A DNA stretch of 64,000 nt from Ceratodon purpureus (Eukaryota; Streptophyta; Bryopsida; Pseudoditrichales; Ditrichaceae). The stretch lies in contig CM026427.1 of NCBI GenBank assembly GCA_014871385.1, positions 17,493,055 through 17,557,054 on the forward strand, given 5' to 3'. The notes beneath the pieces were generated by a model that searched no databases, had not been told where the DNA came from, and saw only the letters and a program-made list of their open reading frames with translations. The position numbers and the translations under genes were made by a program. Below, piece after piece: positions 48,077-58,809 of this stretch; within the stretch, counting starts at the first letter, position 1; every line of letters starts with the position of its first letter.

Positions 48077-48700
48077 TCAAACAAAAACGCGAGGAGAGTC
48101 ACCGGGGAGAAGCAGATTGCAGAGTCCAGAGTGGAGTAGGTCATGACCTTGAAACATTTGCATGACGCTCTTAGAGCTGGAGTCCTCGACCTTGATCAAC
48201 TGCAGCACAGTGCGCGGCTCGTGATCCTCGCCCTGTACCAACTGCTTGAAGCTCTTGGCAGCGGCGGGGACGGAGGTGGTGTCGATGATGTAGCCATGGA
48301 CGTTGTGTTGGTGCTGCACCAGGCCGTACACCATGACGATAGCCCACGTGAGGTGCATGCCCAGGAGACATTGGCCATGCGGAATGCTCATGCCCTGGTG
48401 GTACATCGCATAGCACAGCAGCAACGAGATGAGCGAGTGGAACTTCGCGAACAACCGCCCGCAACCATGAGAGTACGATCCCAGTGTCGCGTGCGTAAAG
48501 GGGATATGTCGGAAACCCCAAAAAAATTGTGTCACAGGCAGGAGACAGATCCCCGTGACGCGGATAAAGAATTGCGCGTAAGTGTCGGATGCCACAGTGA
48601 TAATCCGGGGTGGGTCGAAAATGAAACCTAGTGCTTCCACGCCTTGCACTAGTATTGCAGTGATGTAGCACCAATAGGTTATGGTTACAAGCGAGACCAT
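48077..48700 (-). CDS. Unidentified membrane protein with about four helices (207 aa)
   Basis: I do not recognise the family. A single open frame starts at ATG 48700. Hydrophobic segments lie at about residues 2-28, 45-65, 87-103 and 113-130. Between helices 2 and 3 is a His/Gly-rich stretch (FRHIPFTHATLGSYSHGCG), and between 3 and 4 MYHQGMSIPHG. The last 70 residues are polar and possibly cytosolic. The base composition is GC-rich with balanced codon use, unlike the AT-rich surroundings, which favours a real gene. Clustered His residues beside helices hint at metal or heme binding, but this is speculation. A CTGCAG acceptor upstream (about 48836) may mark a 5' leader exon. Confidence 0.5.
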   Translation of the reverse strand: MVSLVTITYWCYITAILVQGVEALGFIFDPPRIITVASDTYAQFFIRVTGICLLPVTQFFWGFRHIPFTHATLGSYSHGCGRLFAKFHSLISLLLCYAMYHQGMSIPHGQCLLGMHLTWAIVMVYGLVQHQHNVHGYIIDTTSVPAAAKSFKQLVQGEDHEPRTVLQLIKVEDSSSKSVMQMFQGHDLLHSGLCNLLLPGDSPRVFV

Positions 48701-50213
48701 CGTCCTGCTAGATCCTTGCCTCGAGCCGATGCCTCTCGTACTCCTCCTTCACAAGTGTTGTTGTCCTCTCGTGATGCAATCTGTTTGGCTCCGGGTTTGG
48801 CCGCTAGCAAAAGCCGATCGGTCTCCCACAACCTGCAGCAAAGATTTATTCAGTCTTAATTGGGATTCCTTGATATGGCTTCTGTACATTATCAAAGCAT
48901 TCGTCCTTAATGCTGAACGTGACGACTCAGCTTTAGAGCCTTGATAACCGCGAAACTTCAATTATATCCCCGCAAGCCATGATTTATGAAAACGATTTCA
49001 GTGCTCCAATTGAAAATAAGTTAAGTCAGCTGCTACTATACCTGCGTAGTCTCCGCGACACCCTACGAATTAAAAAATTTGCAACTTTCTATCAAATCGT
49101 GGACATTGGGATTCGGTCGAAGAGTGGGAGTGCGTAATTTTCCTCAAGAAACGAACGCTACTTTTGGTCGCATCAGCACAGAAATCTACAGTCTTTTTCA
49201 AACCCCATCAGTCCACAAGGGATGCAAAGTCTGATAATCACGGTGCTGGGATACGCAGATAATGCAAAACGGGTAAGTCGTCTGCTCCTGCCGGTGAACC
49301 ATTCCACCAACCGGCTCCACATGAAGAGTGGCTACGTGCTTTCGGGACTTCGCTCCACCATTTCGCTTTCGGTTGAGAATGCTTCATCAGGAGCAGGACA
49401 TGTGAGGACGTTCCGAAGCAATTTGAGGAACCGTTGCGACACAAAATACTGGTAGGAATGCGAATGCTGAGATAAGGATGAAGGTTAGGGAGGCATGAAA
49501 TATGACGATGGTGAACAAAAGGATCTAAAGAGAGCAGAACGGGAAGAATACTTGGTGATGCATGCGTGAATGAGTGAGAGCGTGAGAGGATGCTGATGGC
49601 GAAGAGCTCTGATGCGAAGCTCCAACCAGTGCAGAGTGGGATTCGGGAAGGCAAAGATGAAGCGGTGGCCACTGAGTTCGCCTCTTCACCAGCGATACTG
49701 CTCTGACATGGATTCCACTGGCCAATTTCCTGAGTTTCCACGTCGTTTACGCAGTATGGAAAAACAGAACAAAGGGGACATATTTCATGAAGCATAACAA
49801 TCTTGAGTTACCTGGAGTCCACAACGAATAGGAAAATACACCGTCAAACGTCCATACTTACTGTATAGTTCGAGACACAACAGACGATATTTTGGATTGA
49901 AACAAATCAAAAACCACTACAAAGAGTTTAATATACATCGTATTCACTTGGGTGGGGAAACCGTGATCATAAAGACTCTTTTCGTCTTGGGATACTGAAA
50001 TTCTTTCATTGCGTGGGAGTAACCGATACAAAAGCAAAGGCCTAAAGAGGGCCAAGAGACCCCAGCCTGGCAACATTATAAAAGCTTCTGATTTAAGGTT
50101 CAATTTGAGCCGACGATGTTTAAAGTTGGATGCATATTCTTGAGTACCAGGCGATTTTTTTATTTCATTTTCTGGTACTGAAGTTGGTGTGTATTCAGAA
50201 TTAATTACAAATA
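48701..50213. other. Spacer between the membrane protein and the aspartic protease
   Basis: A 185-codon minus-strand frame at 49238-49795 is Ser/Pro/His-rich without domain features and is judged chance. The part near 50000-50210 is probably the 3' untranslated region of the aspartic protease gene. Confidence 0.35.
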
Positions 50214-53200
50214 TCACAAGAATGCACACAACAACGCAAATGCCAGACAAGATGACAACGCAATAGTAGACAATCTTGTTGTGGCTCCAGCACCAAAGCC
50301 ATCACCAGAGCCAGGGAGTACGTCCATTGGAGTGGTGCTGTTCGGGGCGCTCACCCTAATGGATTTGGTACCTACACCGACATAACAGAATTTGTGTGCT
50401 GAGCAACGAATTCAAAAAACGATAAAACTTGTCTACACTAAGTTCGCCGAGCATGCTTACAAAAGATCCAGTTCAACAATAAATGCTTTAACTATTCTCT
50501 AGGCCTATTTAACTTTGACCACTACCACTACTGAATTATCATTATGTTTTGTTGGAATAGAAAAAAACTTACAGTCAAACGGCTTCCAGCCAACTCTTTG
50601 GTTATCGTTATCGTACACAACAAGTTGGTCTTTTAGCACAATATCTGTCAACAAACCAATTCCAAATTAAGCCCATCTGAGCTGTGTATTTCAAACTATA
50701 TGCAAACACCTGAATGTTAAGAACTATCACAATAAAAGCACAACAGAAGAAACAGGAGAAATTAGGTTTACCTCCAAAAATTGTGTAGGTTGACGTACTT
50801 GACATCCAACCCATGCACCAATAACTCCCGCTCTGTAACAATTACAATAAAATAGCATCATCCGAAAATAAAAACTATGGTTCCACGACTCAATCTACAG
50901 AGTTATGCTCAAGACATCATAAACTTCTACAGATTTTCAACACATGAAAGCTAAACAGTTGTACCATATTTAGCAAGAAATAGCATAGACCAAAACAATA
51001 AAAAGAACCACCGTAATAATCGTTCTTTCAAATGACAAACACTTAACGCAAACCTGGCAATTTCAAAAACTACAAAGGTTACAATATGAGTTTCGAAACT
51101 TACACTAACTCTCACTGAATACAGATAATTTCTAGCTGCCAAATTCATTACTACTCCGCCGTCGAAGAATAGCGTCACTGATGGAAAAGCACTGGCTATG
51201 CTGTATCACCCGATTACAGCTCAAAAAATGTAAGTTTAAGACTCCATACTCGTACAGAGGTTGAACCGAAATGAAAACCTACTATCAATCTCACGAGAAG
51301 TGAAAAAGTAAATATGCAGCATGAAAGGAACCACTTACTCGCCACTATACATCCAGCAAAGTGAGGTAGATCCATCAGAATAAGGTAATCGGTAAGAAGC
51401 AACCGGAGCTCCAGAAGTAATCTGTCATAGCAGAACCCAATCACTTAGAACACAACAAAGCGACAAGGATCGCTGCACGTGACGGAATTCAATACTCCAT
51501 TGATTTTCCATGAAAATCGAGTGCACAATTCAGTGACTAAGACAGAATTCAATACTCCATTGATTTGCGTTAAAGGAAAGGAGGTCATGATGTGTAGATA
51601 CTCACTGCGTTAATGAATTGGGTATATGCAGGTTCTACTAGGTAAGACAGGGTTGTACCACTGTCCATGATAACACCGCCTCCAGATACGCCAATTGCAA
51701 AGGATGTAGGATCTGTTATATTCACTCCATCTACAGCAATGTTCTCCATGCCCACACTGTAGTGATACCTGCGCAACCAACAAACCAGAAAGAGCTCTAA
51801 AAGTCATGGTGCACCAGCTGCATTGGATGGATCAGCTGTCTAGAACGCCCAGAGGTAAACTGAGGTTCCAGAATAAATCACATATATAGCTTCCTTGCAG
51901 TGCGAAAAGCGGCCTTGTTACGGGAGATAAGGGAGAAGTTAAAGAAAAACGTGGAAAACGGGGGCTCTTACTGTTTAGGAATAATCGGGGTGTATGAGAT
52001 GTTGGGTTCTAGAATGCTGCCGATGACAAAGGTGCCGCTTCCCTGGTTGTCCCCCTGCAAGCAATGCGCGAACACTCGGCCAACCTTGGCCTGGGCCGCT
52101 AATTGGGTTGGCACAGCAATCTGTGCCTGCCCAAACCCCATGAGCCCATCCACCGCCCTCGACGTCGTCAGAAGGTTCCCAGATTGAGTTGTTCCACACC
52201 TAATTGGCCACTCAGTCAGTCACAGCCTTCGACGCGGTCCCAAACCCCAGCAAGCCAATTAGGCGTCCCAAAACCATGCACGACTGTTCTTGCAAGCCCT
52301 AGAGAGAGGTAGATGGATGGAGGGAGATGTAAGACACTAACCCGAAGTAGATATTGGCAGTGGCATTGCCGTTGGAAGAATTGTCGACTTGTCGGAAGGT
52401 CAAAACGTCGTTGATGAAGTAGCCCCGGGTGCTGCTGCCATCGCCATACTGTGTCACGTACGCACACGCTCGCGTACTTCCGACACTCGTGCACGCCCCG
52501 TTCCCAGCGCCATTGGATGCAATCGGGCACGCTGCATCTGTGCAACCCAGAATTTTGTCGGTCGTGGACAAAGATGGATCATAGTGTTGCAAAGTGATCT
52601 GCACCAACATGTATGTTACTACCGGCGGTCTCGGACAAACGGTGCCGCAGCCCTCCATAAAATTTAGTCGTCAATATGATGGGAAATGACGAATACGCTA
52701 AAATTGATGACAAAGGAGGTCTGTAAAAACGGGAGGACACATACCCCTTTAATATCGGTAGTAAGAGGGCAACCGGGGCAAGGGTCGCAGTTCACCCATA
52801 GTATATCGCTACCGGTGTCCACCTGCACGTAGAATTGGCGTGGGGGTGTTCCGAGCGTGATCTGCGTAAAGTACAATCTGGCACATACGACTCCACCGTT
52901 ATCGACTACACCACGAATTCCATCACATTTGATGCGAAAACACAGCAATTCAGATCATTAACAAAGCGTCGTCACAACTTTTCGCAAGTTCCTGAGTTCG
53001 CTGCTAACTCAAAAACAGTGACCACCTGCATCACAGAAATGACAAAGATAACCACAAAAGCTTCAACAGGAACATAACCACGAACAACGTTGCTAATTTC
53101 CCTCTACCGTAACCACAACCCATTGGTTCCACACCCATCTTTGTCTGGTGAAATTATTGTTTAAGTCCTCATCGAATTCAGCTCAAAAACTACATGGCCA

Positions 53201-53891
53201 GAGATCTTGTCATTTTTTAATTTTGAACTTTCCGAGAGCCGCTTAGAAATTTCCATGTCTAGATGTAATGACTTAACCATCAAAACCTCGCTTCAAGCTG
53301 TGACATGGCCAATAAAACTGAGAAAACGCTCACAAGACTTGTACTGAAACTAACTCGTGTAAATTACCTTCATGTTTAGAAATGAGAATCACAAGTGAAG
53401 AGAGCACCCCACGCGCATGAAACCCATTCCAGTAAAGCGCAGGAAATCTAGAGGCCAGCCTCATCGCTACTCAGCCGCTTGGCATATCACGCTGGGCTTT
53501 TGAGGCGAAATGGCCAAAGGATAATAGCAATCCTTCGGGAATTCGCACCAAAAGTGAAAATTCCCTCGCGGCGTCGATCTAGAACCTCAACTATCGCTCA
53601 CTATCAATGAACTCACGGGTGCATCACTCGGGCGAATGTATGATGAGAGACGGAGGCATACCCGATGGAGGTGGGGTCATCGTCGCCGCGAAGTGGAAAG
53701 TCGGCGACGGAAGCGAGGCGCCGTCGATCGTGCTCTTTGAGCAGGGCAGAATACTCCTGCGACGCTCCTTGGCCTCCGCTGTTGGCCGGCGAGCCCTCGT
53801 GATGCGCATAGTTGTGCACAACATCAAACTGCTGCGCGCCCACCATCATGGACCCCATCGCCATCAGCAGCACCACCACCACAGTTGCCAT
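50214..53891 (-). CDS. Pepsin-type aspartic protease with signal peptide and GPI-anchor-type tail (10 exons, 493 aa)
   Basis: Exons are 53891-53662, 52877-52745, 52598-52342, 52199-51972, 51768-51606, 51421-51339, 51200-51104, 50832-50772, 50644-50573 and 50371-50214; all phases fit. A signal peptide (ATVVVVLLMAMGSMMVGA) starts the chain. The two catalytic motifs are DTGSDILW (Asp97) and DSGTTLSY (Asp318); YGDGSSTRGYF carries the flap Tyr. The order and the CGTTQSGNL, GLMGFGQ and HCLQGD blocks fit the plant A1 proteases close to Arabidopsis A36/A39. The last exon has a Ser/Pro/Gly linker and ends in a hydrophobic tail (LSTIALSSCLAFALLCAFL), a GPI-anchor signal, so the enzyme is probably held on the outer face of the plasma membrane. 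An upstream in-frame ATG (54116) would bury the signal peptide, so 53891 was chosen. The protein appears intact. Confidence 0.92.
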
Positions 53892-56166
53892 GTCACCTTC
53901 CCTCAATCGCCACAGCACAGTAACCGGTCCGGCTTCGCCCCCTCGCTCCCTCTCACACAATCCCGCGTCCCAACCCGCGAAACAACACAAACACAATGCG
54001 CTCCCGAGTGAAGCGAGCAGGACCGGGCGCGAGCTGCGAGTAGCGACCCAGGGGGGGGAGGGTAGAGGGAGGGTGGGTACTGTGGAAGGGAGAGTACAGC
54101 GTGTGCGTCTCGACAAGAGACCGAGACAGGCAGATGTGTATGAAATTAGCTTGCGGAAGCTGCGGTCATGCTAAATTGAGGGTCCTCACCAGCGCAAGTC
54201 GCGGAGCACTCTGCTGTGCTGCGTTGCTGCGGCACCTTGGGACTGGCTCCTGAGTCCAACCAAGTTACGTCGAAGCCGGAGTAGAAAACTTTATTCAAAA
54301 TGATTTATCCGGATTCCGACGAAGGTGCATTCCGATGATTGCAGTTTGCAGCCTGTGCAGTATGCCCGCAACGGAGCCCTCACTACGATTAATAGATTAA
54401 TTCGCTGGGGGTTTATGGATTTTGATGGCAGATTCCGGCGTGCGCAGCAGCAGGAGCAGACTAAGTTAGTAGAGTAGAAAACAGGATAGCCCAGTGTTAA
54501 AGCGGGGACGAAGAAGTCGCATGGCATAGCGCGGCACGGCATGGTCGAGGTCGAGGTTGTAGTCATCCTTGGACCCTGGTGTTGGTGGTGGTGTGTCGTC
54601 ACTGTCACGGTGCAGAATTGTTCTCCTTTCGACTCCACCAACTTCGCGGCAGCCTCAGTGCGTTTGATCTTTGAACCCTTTTAAACAGTCGGGATGGTAG
54701 CACACGAACGTAGGTCTTCATCACTTACCATGCGATGATGATAATGATGATGATGGTGATGGTGATGGTGATGATGGTGCATTGGTGATGCACTAATGTA
54801 CTGTATTGTTCTGTACAAGGCAGTCAGCCGGACCATGACCGGGTGCTCATCATCATGGCGCGGCTTCTGTGAACATGCCGAGTCGCCGACCCACTTCACG
54901 GCCACGCCACTCCTGAAGTCCAGCCTCCCAACTTCCCAAGTGTCCAGAGCTACCGCAGCTCACGGGCCCACCGGCCATCGTGTGTTCGCCCCAGACCAAT
55001 CCCGCCCATCCGCCCATCCGCCCAACTTCTGTACCTACGTAGTACGCACACATGGACGCGTTGCCGCGTTGACGCGACTACTTGTGGAATACTTTTGGCT
55101 AGGGGATGGATTCAGGTTCCAATGATTACAGTTTTAGGGTCCATATCCACTGTCTGTCGATGAAAACAGCCCAAGGTGACGAGTCTGCCATTGAACCCCA
55201 TGTCCCAGAACCACCGGTCCACCACGGTCCACCACCCTCATAAGCAACCTGTAGGTATTGTCACAACACTCAATTCAAACTAACCAATCAGAACACTCAC
55301 AAAGCTAGTGGTTTTGGGTATCATCATGAGTGAATATTAGTACCACATGGTGTGACAATGGGAAAGTCCATAGATCAGTTTTGGGTCACAAAGCACTTTT
55401 TTGTTTAGAAATTTGTATCTATTTTAGTATTTGGAAGAAAATTCTGAAAAGATTGCATTCTCTTAGAAAACAACTTTCCTACATGGGAAAAATATATCCC
55501 TCTAAGAACTCTGCAAAAAAACGCTCTCAATCCTTAAGTTGGTGGTTTTAGAACATTCGACCTTAACGGGTTGTCTATTCTGCGTTCTTGACCATTCGAG
55601 GCTGTTCACGTTGACAAGTCGAGCCAGATGGCATCCAAGTTTGCCCTGATGTTGCATCATTGTTTTTGGAGGCTTGTTGTCCGTTTCTAACAACTGGTTC
55701 TGTACAAGTTCGATTTTAGGGTTAATTTGGGCGGGGCCAACCTCCCCTCCACCTAATAAAATATTTTTGTAATTGCATTATAAAATATTGGTATCAATCA
55801 AGTTCAAGTTTAGGATTTAAATTGGCATGGTCTCTTGCAGACGTACACTATAGCAGGAATTTTTACAGCATCAGGTATTCCTGATTTTTGTGGACCATTT
55901 CGTGTCTAGACCCTTCAAGCCAAGGGCAAAACAGTTGCCAAGCCAAAGTTAACCAAGGTTTGCTCTTCTTCAGTGGTGTGATGTTCAATAGTATGGCTGT
56001 TCTTTCCATTGATAACTTCGTACTAGTGATTTCTTTGAAGTGTATTCTGTTGAAATATTGGGCCTCCATATGGTTGTGCAAATTCTTGTGGACTTTTCAT
56101 TCTTACTACCAATATTCTCTTTTAATTTGTACAGCTAAGTCCAACATTGATTCATGATCTTCTCAG
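53892..56166. other. Upstream region of the aspartic protease and spacer
   Basis: The first 300 bp are GC-rich and probably hold the promoter and leader of the protease. Beyond that I see a GAT/GGT microsatellite (54733-54779) and unremarkable sequence; small frames near 54300-55050 look like chance products of GC-rich DNA. Confidence 0.4.
54733..54779 (+). repeat. (GAT/GGT)n microsatellite
   Basis: Imperfect trinucleotide run of GATGATGAT and GGTGATGGT units. Confidence 0.9.
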
Positions 56167-56370
56167 GATTCTTTTAAAGAAGGGCCACCTACATCATTTG
56201 TTATACAAAACATTGACAGTTCCCATTTGCAAGGTAGTGTACCATTACAGAATCAAAGCGAGCTTCATGGAGATCATTCTTTAGAAACATGTCCACTTTG
56301 TAACATACGCTATTTTAGATCACATGCGATGAGGAAAGAGTTGACGTCCCCACCACAAATCTTACAATAG
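56167..56370 (+). pseudogene. Possible isolated terminal exon with a CPLC motif
   Basis: After a TTCTCAG acceptor the frame is open for 67 codons to TAG at 56368-56370. It includes SFVIQNIDSSHLQ and a Cys pair CPLCN followed by RYFRSHAMRKE, which looks like half of a zinc-binding site. No convincing upstream exons could be connected, although patches near 55840 and 55930 are also weakly coding-like. It may be a decayed host gene or the last exon of one I cannot assemble. Confidence 0.25.
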
Positions 56371-58734
56371 CTCACAGAGACTAGAGTCAGGTTTCTCTAG
56401 AGGATGATGTCAAGTCACAAAGATCTAGTAGAAGGCAAGTGCGTAGTATTTGTGGAATTCTTAAATGCTGGAAGTAACCGGATATCACTAAACCAGAACT
56501 AGATTTTACAGTACCTTTCATTTTTTTGGTTAAGTAGAGAAAATTATGCTAGAAACAATTCGATTTAGTAATTAGTCAAAACCGGATCAAGAGAAATCCT
56601 TAAAACAGTTAAGTCGGAATCCTCTCCCGGATAGGAAACCGGATCGGATCCGGTCAAAGATGATTGTTCCAGTAACCACGTTCGGGATCCGATCCGACGC
56701 GGTATTGATGATTTTTGGATAACGGTCGGACCGGTACGGTGGCGACGGCAATTCCTCACCGCTTTGCAATAATGGTCCGCGCGGTATATAAGCAGGGGGG
56801 GGTTTGGGGGTCTTTTTGCAAACTACAAGTTCGAGAGTGAACGAGTGGTGAGGTGTCATTTCCGATTCAACACTAGTTGGATTGTCGGGTTTCTTGATGT
56901 TTGGTTGTGTGAGGTGGAATAGTGAGCGGAGTAAGTGGTAGCGATGGTTCCCATAGCGCTCATGACCATCAACCCTGCGATCCCGGAAGAAGATGACCGT
57001 GAACATTAGTAGTAGCGAATCTGACGTGGATGCGTTGTCAAGGATTGCCGACCCAACCATAGCCGTTGAAGAACGAGGCAATGGTGAGAGAGTTAGTGGA
57101 AGGAAGAGGGAATTAGTAGAAGCAAATTTATCGTAGTGCTCCAAATCTGTGGACGACCGGAATGTGGGCGGAAGTTTATGGATTCGTTCAGCAAGGGCTA
57201 GGTCGGGCCGCTAGGTCAGATAGAGAGGGAGATAGTTCGCTCACCAAGGATAAGCAAAGCGTAGTCCGAAGGAGGATCTTGTGCTTGGTCCCCGGATGTG
57301 ATGAGATCGAAAGAGGTCCGATATGAGGTAGCACGACTTCCGTCGCCGGAACGTCGCTGAGCTTTGCCTTTTGAGGTGATTTCACTCCACTATACGGAAG
57401 TGATTCGGTCCAAATCGGAGGAGCAGGTGGTGATCGAGGAGATCCGGACGTACATTCCCGCGCCGGCTTCGGTGGTTGACATCACCGTGAGTCCGAGGAG
57501 GAAGCGATCTCCAGTGGGCCCGAAATGGAGAGCAGTTCCATCTCCACCCGGACGCACCCGGGTAATCACTCCTTCATCCACTTTCTAGACTCCCAATGTG
57601 ACTTTGACACCGACAGTCACTCCACTATCGGTTTCACCAGTACCATCCGAAGAAGTATGCAGGAGCGCATGATTGCGGAAGCGGCAGTGATAGAATTTTT
57701 GGTAGTTGATGGAACTTTTGGCGGCGCCACTTTTCTGAAAGCGTCCGCTTACTTAAGTAGAGCCGGCAGAATCTGCCGAGTCCTTGGTTTTGCATGATTC
57801 CTTCCCAAATTCCTTATTAGTAAAGCATTTGTGTTTTCCTTAGATTATTTTGTGACTTCTGTTCTAAGTGTGAATGATCCGAGAGGAGACGTAGAGTTCT
57901 ACTGTAGACCAGATGCAAAGGTGACGGAAGTAGAAAGGCAGGACCCGGATCGCCTAGATTCCGAGATTGAGCAGAAGGAGTGAGGAGGTAGTCATGGCAA
58001 TTGTAGCCACATCGTCCGAGTCTCTTACTGACCTCATGCAGAATAGCCGTCACTAGAGTCGTAGTAGATTGAGGGGTGCATGATCAGGCTCCCTGAACTT
58101 CTGAAGAGGTTCCGTAGACAGTGAAGAGGAGGATCGAAGGGTGGAACGGGTCGCCCAGAGATGGCCGAATCCTACTTCTATCGGATCCAGATCGTTGTAG
58201 TCTCACAGATCAAAGGGAAATCACTTGTGTGACCTGAAATCAAAGTTTCTAGGTTACTGTGAGGTGACACCTAAACCAGATACGTTGAGGTTGGTTAGAC
58301 AAAACTATTGAGAGGAGAAAAAGAGGATAGTGAGAGAGCCACTGAGAAATCAGGAAGAGAATCCAGTTTCCAATATAAAATCTGAACGAAGGGAATAGAA
58401 ACTAGATTGCCTCAAGGGAAAAAATCTAACAACCTACTATTGAATACTTGGAACGATACCCTGAAAACTCCCGTCCTATATGATGGGCCGAAATGCTCTA
58501 GTCATGGCTTCAATTTTAGCCCAATTTTAGAGTTTGGGTCATGAGAAACCATGTTCCAATTGCATCAATAAGATCGAAATATTTCGGCGCCAAAACAATG
58601 CCATGTAGGATGCTACATAGGATATATTTTGATTTTGGTTGGGCCCTAATGTAAAGCCCTTCGACCCAATTTGAAAAAATTGAGCGATCCTATTGGTTGA
58701 AATTTGAAGAGTTTGGGCCGGCCCTCAATCTAGT
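56371..58734. other. Spacer with weak coding-like patches
   Basis: A plus-strand stretch around 57364-57588 is open and Pro/Arg-rich (VSPRRKRSPVGPK), and an overlapping minus-strand frame runs 56587-57144; neither shows a domain. They could be remains of an old mobile element, but nothing diagnostic is seen. Confidence 0.3.
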
Positions 58735-58809
58735 TCTAAGTATAAACCGGCCATTAGACTTTAGTAATTATCAGAAGTTGTACTCTATCAACTGAGCTAA
58801 AATGGTCTC
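58735..58809 (-). pseudogene. Decayed tRNA-Ile-like sequence, possibly a SINE head
   Basis: Read on the minus strand, TTAGCTCAGTTGATAGAGT matches a tRNA D-arm and polymerase III A box. CTGATAA matches the anticodon loop of tRNA-Ile(GAU), and AAAGTC fits its variable region. GGTTTATACTT is a weak B box. The anticodon stem and T stem no longer pair well, so it is not a working tRNA. Confidence 0.35.

Noticed and set aside
48143-48631. 162-codon plus-strand frame opposite the membrane protein
   Set aside because: It is hydrophilic with no domain; the minus-strand frame has regular membrane helices and is preferred, though the choice is not certain.
49238-49795. 185-codon minus-strand frame
   Set aside because: Ser/Pro/His-rich without motif or flanking signals; probably chance in a mixed-composition spacer.
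53892-54116. Upstream in-frame Met for the aspartic protease (54116)
   Set aside because: It would put 75 basic residues before a good signal peptide; the Met at 53891 gives a normal secretory start.
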